From positions 1 through 64,000 of the forward strand of contig NZ_BMIQ01000011.1 of NCBI RefSeq assembly GCF_014642635.1: 64,000 nt of DNA. Reading direction: 5' to 3'. Within the stretch, counting starts at the first letter, position 1, and the number at the start of each line of letters is the position of its first letter. The notes beneath the pieces are model-generated. The model made no database searches. It was not told the origin of the DNA and saw only the letters and a list, made by a program, of their open reading frames with translations. The stretch comes from Aureimonas endophytica. GTDB lineage: Bacteria > Pseudomonadota > Alphaproteobacteria > Rhizobiales > Rhizobiaceae. Shown in pieces: positions 1-8,140 of this stretch. The translations under genes and the position numbers were made by a program.

Positions 1-180
1 GAAGGCGAGCGAGCCGTGCAGCGTGACGCGCAGCCGGGCGACCGTGGCGTCGTGCGGCCGGGGCCAGCTGCCGCTTCCGAGCTCGGCGAGAAACCGCGCC
101 GCCGCCGTCATCGGCCCCATCGTGTGCGAACTCGATGGGCCGATGCCGATCTTGTAAAGGTCGAAGACGGAGAGAAACAT
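1..180 (-). CDS. sdaA: L-serine ammonia-lyase, N-terminal 60 residues (runs off left edge)
   Basis: Reading the minus strand from the ATG at 178-180 gives an uninterrupted 60-codon frame to the window edge. It opens with the hallmark of iron-sulfur L-serine dehydratases: [20 protein letters not shown] followed by MGPM. The family deaminates L-serine to pyruvate in the cytoplasm using a [4Fe-4S] cluster. Only part of the N-terminal beta domain is visible; the catalytic alpha domain and cluster cysteines lie outside the window. No neighbour on this strand is close enough to suggest an operon. The N-terminal signature is distinctive, so the family call is firm. Whether the full gene is intact cannot be seen. 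Confidence 0.9.
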   Translation of the reverse strand, partial: MFLSVFDLYKIGIGPSSSHTMGPMTAAARFLAELGSGSWPRPHDATVARLRVTLHGSLAF

Positions 181-667
181 GCGATCGTCCTGCCTTCCCG
201 CGCCGCCCCGGCGCGAAATCCGCTCGGCCGACGAGCCGGCCGCCGGCCGAGGATAAGCAGGTTTCGAAGGCGATCTCGCGGCCGATTGCGTCGGGAAGAC
301 CCCGAAGATGCGTCGCGAAGCGGGATGCGGCGTCGGTCGGCGCGAGCTTGTCGAGCAGTGCTGGCACCCGGCTGAAGCCCACGCGTGTCGCCGGAAGCGT
401 CGCTATCGCGCGGCGATCCGAGGCGCCGATGGAGCGGCCTTGCGCCTCGGCATCGATCTCTGCCGAGTCCGTTTCAGTTTCGTCATCCCGGCCTTGAGCC
501 GGGATCCATGCCTCGGCGGAATCGCATGGATGAGATCGGAGACGAAGAGCCATCCGAACGGCTCTCGGCCTGCCGTGACCGGCTTGGAATCGATCCCGGC
601 TCAAGGCCGGGATGACGAAGTGGCCAGGTTGGCGGGTCATGGCGCCGGCGCGAAGCGATGCCCGCCG
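181..667. other. Gene-free gap with one palindromic repeat element
   Basis: This 487-bp stretch separates the start of sdaA from the stop of the SH3b gene. The only structure I can support is the long inverted repeat at 481-617. Open frames exist on several strands, but they have no recognisable product and cross the repeat. The sdaA promoter should lie in 181-480; no convincing -35/-10 pair stands out. Confidence 0.6.
481..617. repeat. Dispersed palindromic element, copy 1
   Basis: Two perfectly complementary 26-bp arms lie at 481-506 and 592-617, beginning CGTCATCCCGG and ending CCGGGATGACG. The loop of about 85 bp shares sequence with other copies (CCATGCCTCGGCGGAA next to the left arm, GACCGGCTTGGAAT next to the right arm). 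Further copies are at 15323, 28768, 40473 and 44986, with a half copy at 5762, all intergenic. No transposase is near. It could form a long hairpin in RNA. Confidence 0.85.
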
Positions 668-1597
668 TCAGCGATAGCGGTAGGGATAGGGCTCCGGCGC
701 GTCGTCATAGGACCCGCGCGGATCGTCGGCATAGGCCATCGGGTCGTCGTCCGGCAGCATCCAGTCCGGGTCGCCCCGGCGCCAGTCCTGGCGGGCGCGC
801 CGGGCCTCCTCGCGCGCCATGCGGCGGCTCTCCGCCCCGTCGCGGCGCGGGCGCTCCACCATGCGCTCCGGCGCGCGGTCGGCCATGCGGCTGCCGCCGG
901 CCAGGAAGGAGGAATGGATCCAGCCGTCGCCCTCGGCGCTGCGCACCTCGCACCAGCCGTCGCAGCGCAGCACCTCCACCTCGGTGCCCTGGGGAAGCAC
1001 GCCGATCTGGCGGCCATGCGGGCCGGCGCGCAGCGTCACCGCGCGGCCGACCCGGTCGCGGGCGCCGGCGCCGGTCAGGGCGGCGACGTCCCGCGCCGGC
1101 TCGTCGGCCGGCACCGTCCCGGGCGCGGTCTCCGGCGCGGTCGCGATCTCCGGGCGCGGCGTCGGCACGATGCCGAGATGGGCGGGTTCGGCGGCCGCGG
1201 GCGCGTCTTCCGCCATGTCCTCCACCGCCTCGTCGGGCGGCCCGGCCTCGTTCGTCTCCTTCGGCGGCGATGGCAGCGGCCTGGCGACGGCCGGCGTCAG
1301 CGGCGCGGCGAGCGGCGCGGGCTTGGAGGCCAGCGCGGCCTCGTGGATCGGGGCGGCGGGAGCAACGGCGGGCTTTTCGTCTTCGGTCGCGAGCGTCGCG
1401 GACGCCGCCTGTGCCGGTGCCGGCGCATCCGGCAGAAGCAGGTAGAGCGGCACGGCGCCGGCCGCGATCACGGCGACGCAGACGAGCGGCACGGCGATGA
1501 TCCAGCCGGAGGCCTTCAAGAGCGCCGTGCCGGCCGTTCTCAGGCGCGAGCGCGTCGCGATGGCGGGCGCCTTGCGGCCGGGCCCATGCGGCTTCAT
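668..1597 (-). CDS. Membrane-anchored SH3b-domain protein
   Basis: A 309-residue protein with a short basic N-terminus, one strongly hydrophobic segment at about residues 32-55 and a long Ala/Pro-rich linker of low complexity. A bacterial SH3 (SH3b) domain follows at roughly 185-245, with the usual VTLRAGPHG start and a GWIHSSF-type end. The tail is Arg- and Asp/Tyr-rich. Topology suggests an inner-membrane anchor with the SH3b domain in the periplasm, where such domains usually bind cell-wall peptides or mediate protein contacts. The start at 1597 has GAGGGA about 9 bases upstream. No catalytic domain is visible, so the specific role is unknown. Confidence 0.8.
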   Translation of the reverse strand: MKPHGPGRKAPAIATRSRLRTAGTALLKASGWIIAVPLVCVAVIAAGAVPLYLLLPDAPAPAQAASATLATEDEKPAVAPAAPIHEAALASKPAPLAAPLTPAVARPLPSPPKETNEAGPPDEAVEDMAEDAPAAAEPAHLGIVPTPRPEIATAPETAPGTVPADEPARDVAALTGAGARDRVGRAVTLRAGPHGRQIGVLPQGTEVEVLRCDGWCEVRSAEGDGWIHSSFLAGGSRMADRAPERMVERPRRDGAESRRMAREEARRARQDWRRGDPDWMLPDDDPMAYADDPRGSYDDAPEPYPYRYR

Positions 1598-1663
1598 CGA
1601 TGCGGTTCCCTCGATCGTCCCTCGGCTACAACGCCGCGCCCCCGCTTCGGTCGCGGCGCGGGC

Positions 1664-2203
1664 TCAAAAATCCGCAGATCGCGGCGGATTTACGTTTCGG
1701 CGGCGAAGGGCCCGGCGCGGCGCGGCGAGGATCTCGGCCATCGTCACCGGCCGGAACGGAAAGGCGTCGACGCCGATATCGAACTGGCGCGGCAGCGGCG
1801 TCAGCCGGCCATGGGAATGGCCGTGCAGGTCGATCGCCCCCTTGCCCATGCCGTTCCAGGTGCGGAAGGCATAGTGGCAGAGGACGAGGCGCCGCCCTTC
1901 CACCTCGCGCTCGGCATAGGTCGCGACGCTCGCCCAGCCGGAAAGGCCGCATGTCGCCGCGTCGTCGTTGTTGCCGGCGATCAGATGCTTGGTGCCGGCG
2001 AGGCGGGCGAGCAGCGCCGCCTTCGCCTCGGCGGACCCCCGCGCGAAATCGCCGAGATGGTAGACCTCGTCCTTTGCCCCGACGACCTCGTTCCAAGCGG
2101 CGATCAGCGCTTCGTCATGCGCGGCGAGATCGGGAAAGGGCCGCCGGTCGAGGCGCAGCACGCGCGGATCGGCGAAATGCGTGTCGGCGGTGAAGAAGAT
2201 CAT
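1664..2203 (-). CDS. Small calcineurin-like metallophosphoesterase
   Basis: A 179-residue single-domain protein with the full set of metallophosphoesterase motifs in order: ADTHF (Asp7, His9), HLGDFARG, GNND, CHYAF and HGHSHG. These residues form the two-metal centre used for phosphoester hydrolysis. The length and motif spacing match the short phosphohydrolase subgroup found as single genes in many proteobacteria. Its physiological substrate cannot be read from the sequence. The last 20 residues are basic and Pro-rich and probably disordered. No Shine-Dalgarno precedes the ATG (the stretch just upstream is C-rich), so it may be leaderless or translated weakly. It diverges from the Mfd-like gene across 140 bp. 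Confidence 0.88.
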   Translation of the reverse strand: MIFFTADTHFADPRVLRLDRRPFPDLAAHDEALIAAWNEVVGAKDEVYHLGDFARGSAEAKAALLARLAGTKHLIAGNNDDAATCGLSGWASVATYAEREVEGRRLVLCHYAFRTWNGMGKGAIDLHGHSHGRLTPLPRQFDIGVDAFPFRPVTMAEILAAPRRALRRRNVNPPRSADF

Positions 2204-2343
2204 GGGGGGCAGCTAGGGCGCGCTTCGCCGAGCGATAGGCGGCGTCCGAAAAGCTGTGGGAAAACAACGCCCCTCTCGCGGCGAGGCGGATCGATCCGGG
2301 GCGAGGCGCATTCCCATCGTCCATAGCGAAGCGCCCGGACCCG

Positions 2344-5300
2344 ATGTTGCAGACCGTCACGATCGAGAATGCCCGCGCCGAAGCCGAGCGCCTGTCGCCC
2401 CTCGTGCCGATCGGCGCGGTGGCGGCGCTCCTGGAGCGGCGGATCGCCGACCGCGACGGTCCCGTCCTCGTCTATGTGGCGAAGACCTCGCGCCGCCGGC
2501 GCGACCTCGCCGATCTCCTGCGCCTCATGGCCGGGCCGGAGCGCGTCGCCGAATTCGCGCCGCTCGACGGCCTGCCCGGCGACGGCATCCCGCCCTCGGC
2601 CGAGGCGATGGGCGGGCGCATGTCGGTGCTGCGCTGGCTCCGCGACGCGGACAAGCGGCCGGCGGCGGTCGTCACCAGCGCCGCCGCCCTCATCCGCCGC
2701 GTGCCGCCGCGCGGCATCTTTAAGGACATGCATCTCGAATTCCGGCCAGGCGAGACGATCGATCCGGCGGCGGTGGAGGAACGGCTCGCCCGCATCGGCT
2801 ATCGGCAGGACGAGCGCGTCGAAGAGCCCGGCGAATGGACGGCGCGCGGCAAGGTGCTGGAGATCTTCCCGGCCGCCGCGCCGCGCCCCTGCCGGATCGA
2901 GCACGAGGGCGGGCGGATCGCCGCCATCCGCTCCTACGATCCCCTGTCGCAGCGCTCGGTCGCCGAAACGGCGCATCTGATCGTCGATCCGGCGACCGAA
3001 TTCCTTCCCGTCGCGGCGGGGTCGGGCGATGCCGGGCTCGGCCGCTCGCTCGCCGCCCATTACGGCCGGCTCGACACCTTCCTCGACTACGTGCCCGAGG
3101 CCGAGATCCTCTTGGAGGAGGAGGCCGAGGCGGCGACGGCCGAGCTCTTCCGGGCGATCGCGGAGGCTCGGGAGGGCGGCGGCGCGGAGGCCCGGGCGGC
3201 CGAACAGGACTATCTCGGCGCGAAGGAATGGTCGGCGCTGGTCGGCGGCGCGCTGGCCGGCATGGTGGGCGAGGGCGAGACCTCGGCCGAGCTGCCGCGC
3301 TTCGCCGAGGACAAGGACCCCTTTTCGGCCTTCGCGGCCTTCGCCGCCCCGCTCTTGAAGAAGCACCATCGCATCGTCATCGCCGGCCCGGACGACGGGG
3401 ATCTGATGCGCGTCGCCCGCCGGGCCGCCCGCGCAGCCGGCGCCGAGGCGCGAGGCATCGACGGCTGGCGCGAGATCCGCGCGGCGAAGGGGGGCGCGTG
3501 CCTCGTCCTGCCCATGCCGCTCCGGCAGGGCTTCCGCTGGCCGGCGGAGCGCATCGCGGTCGTCGCCCTCGCCGATCTCGTCGGCCAGCGCGCGCGGCTC
3601 GGCGCCCGCGACGAGCGGCCGGGGCTTGCCGCCCGCGACGAGGTCTTCCGCATCGGCGACGCCGTCGTCCATCTCGACCATGGCGTCGGCATTCTCGACG
3701 GGCTGGAACAGGTCTCGGACGGGCAGAAGGTGCTGGAGGCCCTGAAGCTGCGCTATGCCGACGGCGCGACGTTGCTGGTGCCGCTCGCCGATATCGGCGC
3801 GCTCTGGCGCTATGGCGGCGGCGATGCCGAAGTGAAGCTCGACCGTCTGAAGGGCGCGGGCTGGGAGAAGCGCCGGGCCGGCGTCGTCCAGGCGATTTCG
3901 GCCACCGCCGAGCGGATGATCCAGCGCCTGTCCGAAAAGGCCAAGGCCAGGGCGCCGAAGCTCGTGCCCGACCGGGCCGAGTTCGAGCGTTTCTGCGCTC
4001 GCTTCCCCTACGAGCTGACGCCCGACCAGGCGGGCGCGACGGGCGCCGTCCTCGCCGATCTCGCCTCGGGCCGCCCGATGGACCGCCTGCTCTGCGGCGA
4101 TGTCGGCTTCGGCAAGACGGAAGTGGCGCTGCGCGCCGCCGCCGCCGCCGTCTTCGCCGGCCGGCAGGTCGCCGTGGTCGCGCCGACGACGATCCTCGCC
4201 CAGCAGCATTTCCTGGCCTTCAAGGCGCGGTTCGAGCGCCAGGGCATCGAGGTCGTGCGCCTGTCGCGGCTGGTGGAGGAGGCGGAGGCCGAGGCGGCGC
4301 GCGGCGCGCTCGCGAAAGGCACGGCGCGGGTCGTCGTCGGCTCGCACGCGCTCCTGTCCGACGAAGTCGCCTTTCGCGACCTCGGTCTCGTGGTGATCGA
4401 CGAGGAGCAGCGCTTCGGCGCGGCGCAGAAGGAGGCGTTGCGCCGGCTGGGCAACGGCCTCCACACGCTGACCATGACGGCGACGCCGATCCCGCAGACC
4501 CTCCAGGCCGCCTTCGTCGGCCTCAACGAGGTGAGCCTTCTCGGCACGCCGCCCGGCCGGCGCCGGCCGATCCGCACGCTGGCCGGCCCCTTCGACGAAG
4601 CGACGGTGGGCGAGGCGCTGCGCGCGGAAAAGGCGCGCGGCGGCCAGAGCTTCGTCGTCTGCCCGCGCATCGAGGACCTGGAGCCGATGGGCGCCCGGCT
4701 CGCCGCGCTGGCGCCCGAACTCGCCCTCGTCACGCTTCACGGCCGGATGAAGGGCGAGGAGCTGGACGAGGCGATGCTCGCCTTCGCCGGCGGCACGGGC
4801 GACGTGCTGCTCGCCACCAGCATCGTCGAAAGCGGCCTCGACGTGCCGAACGCCAATACGATGGTGATCTGGCGGGCCGACCGCTTCGGCCTCGCCCAGC
4901 TGCACCAGCTGCGCGGCCGGGTCGGGCGCGGCGCGCGGCGGGGCCTCGCCCTTCTCACCACCGATCCCGAGGCGGAGCCGACGCCGGGCGGCGAGAAGCG
5001 CCTCGCGACGCTCTGCGAGCATCGCGATCTCGGCTCGGGCCTCGCCATCGCCGCGCGCGACCTCGACCTGCGCGGCACGGGCGACCTTCTCGGCGAGGAT
5101 CAGGCCGGGCATCTCCAGCTCATCGGCCTGTCGCTCTACCGGCGCATGCTGGAACGGGCCCTTGCCGTCGCGAGGGGCGAGGACGTGCCGGAGGACTGGC
5201 GGCCCGATCTCAACCTCGGCGCGCCGGGCGCCATTCCGCCGGACTACGTGCCGGAGGCGGATCTGCGCATCGAGATCGCCGTCCTTCTGGAGCGGATCGA

Positions 5301-5676
5301 GGACGCCGCCTCGCTGGCGGCGCTGGAGGCGGAGATCCGCGATCGCTTCGGCCCGGTGCCGAAACCGCTGGCGCGCGGCTTCCGGCTGGCGGAACTGCGC
5401 CTGCGCTGCCGCGAGCTCGGCATCCGCCGCCTCGATGCCGGCTCGAAGGGCGTCGCGGCCCGCCTCACGCCGGATGTCGCCGCACCGCTGCGCCGCCGGC
5501 TGAAGGACGGTGCGAAGGGCGGCTGGCGCTTTGCGAAGAACCGGCTCGTGCAGGAGCGCCCGTCGAAGACGACGGAGGAGCGCTTCGCTCATGTCGAGGC
5601 GCTGCTGGCGTTGATCGAGGACGGCCCCGGCCCCGCGCCCGCTCGCCGCCGCTCGGCGCCGTCCTTCCGGCCTTAA
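2344..5676 (+). CDS. Mfd-like DNA translocase/helicase (transcription-repair coupling factor or paralogue)
   Basis: An 1110-residue protein with the Mfd domain order. It has an N-terminal UvrB-like region (about 1-330), a CarD-like RNA polymerase interaction module around residue 441 (VVHLDHGVG), and a superfamily 2 motor with Walker A GDVGFGKTE near 586 and DEEQRFG near 686. A helicase C domain (SIVESGLDVPNANTMV) and a TRCF C-terminal domain from about 966 follow. Mfd uses ATP to remove stalled RNA polymerase and recruit UvrA. Canonical Mfd proteins are usually 1150-1180 residues, and this one is shorter with a divergent N-terminus. Several Hyphomicrobiales carry a second Mfd-like gene, so this may be the paralogue. 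No ribosome site is evident before the ATG. Confidence 0.85.
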   Translation: MLQTVTIENARAEAERLSPLVPIGAVAALLERRIADRDGPVLVYVAKTSRRRRDLADLLRLMAGPERVAEFAPLDGLPGDGIPPSAEAMGGRMSVLRWLRDADKRPAAVVTSAAALIRRVPPRGIFKDMHLEFRPGETIDPAAVEERLARIGYRQDERVEEPGEWTARGKVLEIFPAAAPRPCRIEHEGGRIAAIRSYDPLSQRSVAETAHLIVDPATEFLPVAAGSGDAGLGRSLAAHYGRLDTFLDYVPEAEILLEEEAEAATAELFRAIAEAREGGGAEARAAEQDYLGAKEWSALVGGALAGMVGEGETSAELPRFAEDKDPFSAFAAFAAPLLKKHHRIVIAGPDDGDLMRVARRAARAAGAEARGIDGWREIRAAKGGACLVLPMPLRQGFRWPAERIAVVALADLVGQRARLGARDERPGLAARDEVFRIGDAVVHLDHGVGILDGLEQVSDGQKVLEALKLRYADGATLLVPLADIGALWRYGGGDAEVKLDRLKGAGWEKRRAGVVQAISATAERMIQRLSEKAKARAPKLVPDRAEFERFCARFPYELTPDQAGATGAVLADLASGRPMDRLLCGDVGFGKTEVALRAAAAAVFAGRQVAVVAPTTILAQQHFLAFKARFERQGIEVVRLSRLVEEAEAEAARGALAKGTARVVVGSHALLSDEVAFRDLGLVVIDEEQRFGAAQKEALRRLGNGLHTLTMTATPIPQTLQAAFVGLNEVSLLGTPPGRRRPIRTLAGPFDEATVGEALRAEKARGGQSFVVCPRIEDLEPMGARLAALAPELALVTLHGRMKGEELDEAMLAFAGGTGDVLLATSIVESGLDVPNANTMVIWRADRFGLAQLHQLRGRVGRGARRGLALLTTDPEAEPTPGGEKRLATLCEHRDLGSGLAIAARDLDLRGTGDLLGEDQAGHLQLIGLSLYRRMLERALAVARGEDVPEDWRPDLNLGAPGAIPPDYVPEADLRIEIAVLLERIEDAASLAALEAEIRDRFGPVPKPLARGFRLAELRLRCRELGIRRLDAGSKGVAARLTPDVAAPLRRRLKDGAKGGWRFAKNRLVQERPSKTTEERFAHVEALLALIEDGPGPAPARRRSAPSFRP

Positions 5677-5761
5677 CGTCGAAGGACGACGCCAAGTCCG
5701 TCGCGGCGAAGACGGCCATTCTCCTTCAACCGTCTCCCCGGCGGAACCATCGAGGGATGGA

Positions 5762-5783
5762 GCCGACTCGAGGCCGGGATGAC
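5762..5783. repeat. Half copy of the dispersed palindromic element
   Basis: The stretch ends GAGGCCGGGATGACGAAGCGG, matching only the right arm of the element seen complete at 481, 15323 and elsewhere. The left arm is absent, so this is a decayed or truncated copy in the 150-bp gap between the convergent Mfd-like and argP genes. Confidence 0.6.
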
Positions 5784-5825
5784 GAAGCGGATAAGTGGAC
5801 ACCTGTCGACCAAGGCGTCGGCACC

Positions 5826-6716
5826 TCAATCCTCTTCCAGGCTCGTCCGCGCGGCGGCGCGGACGGCGTCCGTCAGCCGGCGCAGCGCGGTGACGGGCAG
5901 GCGCGCGACGGTCCAGTGAAGCTTCACCGCCACTCGTCGCTTCGGCGGCAGCTCGACCAGCCGTCCCTCGGCCAGCGGCGCTCCGGCGAGCGCCAGGGGC
6001 TGGAGACCCCAGGCGAGACCGGCGAGCGCCAGATCGAGAAAGCCGTGGGTCGAGGGCACCCAATGCGTCGGCGCGTCCAGCTCGACGCCATGCGCCTCGC
6101 GCGCCCAGCGCGCCTGGAGCCGGTCGCGGCGGTCGAAGCCGAGAACGGGCGCCCGCGCCAGCGCCGCCGCCGTCACGCCGCCCGCGAAATGCCGCGCCAG
6201 GAAGTCGGGGCTGGCGCAGGCGGCATAGGAGAGATTGCCGAGCGGGCTCGTGCGGCAGCCCGGCACCGGCGCGGGATCGGCGGTGACGGCACCGATCACC
6301 TCGCCGGAGCGCAGACGGTCGGCCGTATGCGCCTCGTCGTCCAGCGTCAGGTCGAGAAGGACGCCCGCGTCCCGCCCGAAGGCCGCCGCCGCCGCCGGAA
6401 ACCAAGTGGCGAGGCTGTCGGCATTCACCGCCACCTTCAGGACGGCGGGCGTCCCGGCGCCCGTGCTGCCGAGGGCCGGAGCGATCTCGGCCTCCAGGAG
6501 CCGCACCCGGTCGAGATGGGCGAGAAGCGCGCGGCCGAGCTCGGTCGGCCGGCAGGGCTGGCCGCGAATGACGAGAATGGCGCCGAGCCGCTCCTCCAGC
6601 CCGCGCACGCGCTGCGAAACGGCCGAGGGCGTGATGCCGAGCGCCCCGGCCGCCCGCTCGAAACTGCCCTCGCGGATGACGGCACCGAGCGCGGCGAGAG
6701 CGGCATAGTCCAGCAT
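5826..6716 (-). CDS. argP: LysR-type regulator ArgP (IciA)
   Basis: A 296-residue LysR-family activator, the same length as typical ArgP. The winged HTH lies at about residues 4-62, with the recognition helix around 28-38 (ITPSAVSQRV), followed by the periplasmic-binding-protein-like effector domain. It diverges from an argO/lysE exporter 75 bp away, the classic arrangement in which ArgP senses arginine or lysine and activates the exporter. The gap contains two dyads (6718-6736 and 6743-6759) suited to LysR binding. The assignment rests on length, HTH sequence and context. Which basic amino acid it senses here is not known. Confidence 0.82.
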   Translation of the reverse strand: MLDYAALAALGAVIREGSFERAAGALGITPSAVSQRVRGLEERLGAILVIRGQPCRPTELGRALLAHLDRVRLLEAEIAPALGSTGAGTPAVLKVAVNADSLATWFPAAAAAFGRDAGVLLDLTLDDEAHTADRLRSGEVIGAVTADPAPVPGCRTSPLGNLSYAACASPDFLARHFAGGVTAAALARAPVLGFDRRDRLQARWAREAHGVELDAPTHWVPSTHGFLDLALAGLAWGLQPLALAGAPLAEGRLVELPPKRRVAVKLHWTVARLPVTALRRLTDAVRAAARTSLEED

Positions 6717-6717
6717 G

Positions 6718-6759
6718 GATGAAGTTCTGCTTCATCGGGCGTAGAAAACCAAGTTTTAC
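6718..6759. promoter_or_regulatory. Twin dyads in the argP-argO divergent promoter
   Basis: Two inverted repeats lie side by side. One is GATGAAG-TTCTG-CTTCATC (6718-6724 and 6730-6736, perfect 7-bp arms), touching the argP start codon. The other is AAAAC-CAA-GTTTT (6745-6757), extendable to GTA/TAC. This AT-rich patch stands out from the GC-rich surroundings and is placed where ArgP would activate argO and repress itself. Binding is inferred, not shown. Confidence 0.55.
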
Positions 6760-6791
6760 TTCTGGGCGCCCGACGGGCAGGAGACGCGGCC

Positions 6792-7421
6792 ATGACCGGT
6801 CCCGTTTTCGCTTTCCTGTCGGGTTTCGCCCTTTCGGCCGCGCTGATCATGGCGATCGGCGCGCAGAACCTCTTCGTGCTGCGCCAGGGGCTGCGGCGGG
6901 AGCATGTCGGGCCGATCGTGCTCTTCTGCGGCACGGTGGACGCGCTTCTGATCGCAGCGGGCGTCGCCGGCATCGGCGCCTTCCTTGCCGCCGCGCCGCA
7001 GCTGACGCGCCTCCTCGCGCTGGGCGGCGCCGGCTTTCTCGGCTGGCACGGGTTTGTCGCGCTGCGCCGCGCGGCGGCGCCCGGCGCCGTGGCCCTGGAA
7101 CAGGCGGGCGGTCTGACGCTCGGCCGGGCGCTCGCCGCCACCGCCGGCTTCACCTTCCTCAACCCGCATGTCTATCTCGACACGGTGCTTCTGATGGGCG
7201 CGGCCGGCTCGGCCCAGGCGCCGGCGCTCCGCCCGCTCTTCGTCCTCGGCGCCGCTTCGGCCAGCTTCGCCTGGTTCGCCGCGATCGGCTATGGCGCCCG
7301 GCTCCTCCGGCCGCTGTTCCTGCGCCCCGGCGCCTGGCGGGTGCTGGACATCCTCGTCGGCCTCACCATGCTGGCGCTTGCGGCCTCGCTTCTCGCCAGC
7401 GTCGCCCGGCCCTCTGTCTGA
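6792..7421 (+). CDS. argO: LysE/ArgO-family basic amino acid exporter
   Basis: A 209-residue, very hydrophobic protein with about six membrane segments and both LysE signatures: AIGAQNLFVLRQGL at residues 21-34 and TFLNPHVYLDTVLLMG in the middle. The family exports L-arginine and/or L-lysine through the inner membrane to avoid toxic build-up. AGGAG sits 9 bases before the ATG. It is transcribed divergently from argP, which supports both calls. Choice between ArgO and LysE substrate range cannot be made from sequence alone. Confidence 0.85.
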   Translation: MTGPVFAFLSGFALSAALIMAIGAQNLFVLRQGLRREHVGPIVLFCGTVDALLIAAGVAGIGAFLAAAPQLTRLLALGGAGFLGWHGFVALRRAAAPGAVALEQAGGLTLGRALAATAGFTFLNPHVYLDTVLLMGAAGSAQAPALRPLFVLGAASASFAWFAAIGYGARLLRPLFLRPGAWRVLDILVGLTMLALAASLLASVARPSV

Positions 7422-7426
7422 CAAGC

Positions 7427-8140
7427 TCAGCGCGGGCGCTTCAGCCAGTCCTGGAGGGCGGCCTCGGCCTGTTCGAGGCTGCCGCGATTGAGGAGGCGGC
7501 GGAGGAGCGCCAGCGTCACCGCCCGCATGCGCAGGTTGAAGGCCTCCGAGCCGCCGTCGGTGTCGTAGACGCCGAGCTTCTCGTAGATCTGCTGGAGGCG
7601 GTTCTGCACGCTGCGCAGCGAGATGCCGCGCCGCTCGGCGATCAGGCGGTCGGTGAGGCCGAGGGCGAGATCGGTGAGGATCTCGTATTCGACATCGGTG
7701 AAGCTGCCGGAGCGATCGGCCGATTTCTGCTGCACCGAGCGGATCTCGCGATCGATGACGCATTGGCCTTCGAGGAAGACGCTGCGCAAGGCGAGGCCCA
7801 GCCGCTCCTCGGAGGCCGATTTCAGCACGTAGCCATAGGCGGCCCCCGCCGGCACGATGCGCGAGACGCCGCGCACATAGGCCTCGTCCGCATAGTTCGA
7901 CCAGAACATGATCGAGGTCGCCGGGCGCTCGCGCCAGAGGGTGCGCGCCATGTCGACGCCGGTGCGCTGCGGCATCTGGAGATCGACGACGACGTTCATC
8001 GAGCCGTGCTCGCGGGCGAGACGCTCGCCGACGAGCCCGTTCTCGGCCTCGATCAGCTCGCAATCCGGCAGGGTGCCGACCAGCACCTCGCGCAGGAAGG
8101 CGCGGTGGACGGCATCGTCCTCGACGATCAGCACCTTCAT
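7427..8140 (-). CDS. NarL/FixJ-type response regulator
   Basis: A 237-residue protein starting MKVLIVEDDAVHR. Its receiver domain (about 1-125) has the acidic pocket (Glu/Asp at 7-9), the phospho-acceptor Asp53 (VVVDLQMP) and the conserved Lys in YVLKSAS. A LuxR-type HTH follows at roughly 155-215 (FTDVEYEILTDLALG; SLRSVQNRLQQIYEKLG). The ATG overlaps the stop of the upstream histidine kinase by 4 bp (ATGA), so the two are translationally coupled and form a cognate pair. An open frame continues far upstream, but the kinase occupies that DNA in another frame, so 8140 is the supported start. Target genes are unknown. Confidence 0.9.
   Translation of the reverse strand: MKVLIVEDDAVHRAFLREVLVGTLPDCELIEAENGLVGERLAREHGSMNVVVDLQMPQRTGVDMARTLWRERPATSIMFWSNYADEAYVRGVSRIVPAGAAYGYVLKSASEERLGLALRSVFLEGQCVIDREIRSVQQKSADRSGSFTDVEYEILTDLALGLTDRLIAERRGISLRSVQNRLQQIYEKLGVYDTDGGSEAFNLRMRAVTLALLRRLLNRGSLEQAEAALQDWLKRPR

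Noticed and set aside
16-497. Plus-strand open frames at the left edge
   Set aside because: They lie opposite the well-supported start of L-serine dehydratase or across a repeat and show no protein family signal.
2200-6735. Very long open frames on the strand opposite or out of frame with known genes (also 308-2326, 19049-21487, 31493-32677, 33832-36876, 44705-47731, 61242-63275)
   Set aside because: High GC content lowers stop frequency in alternative frames. These translations are rich in Arg, Ala and Gly with no domain, while the other frame carries clear conserved proteins.
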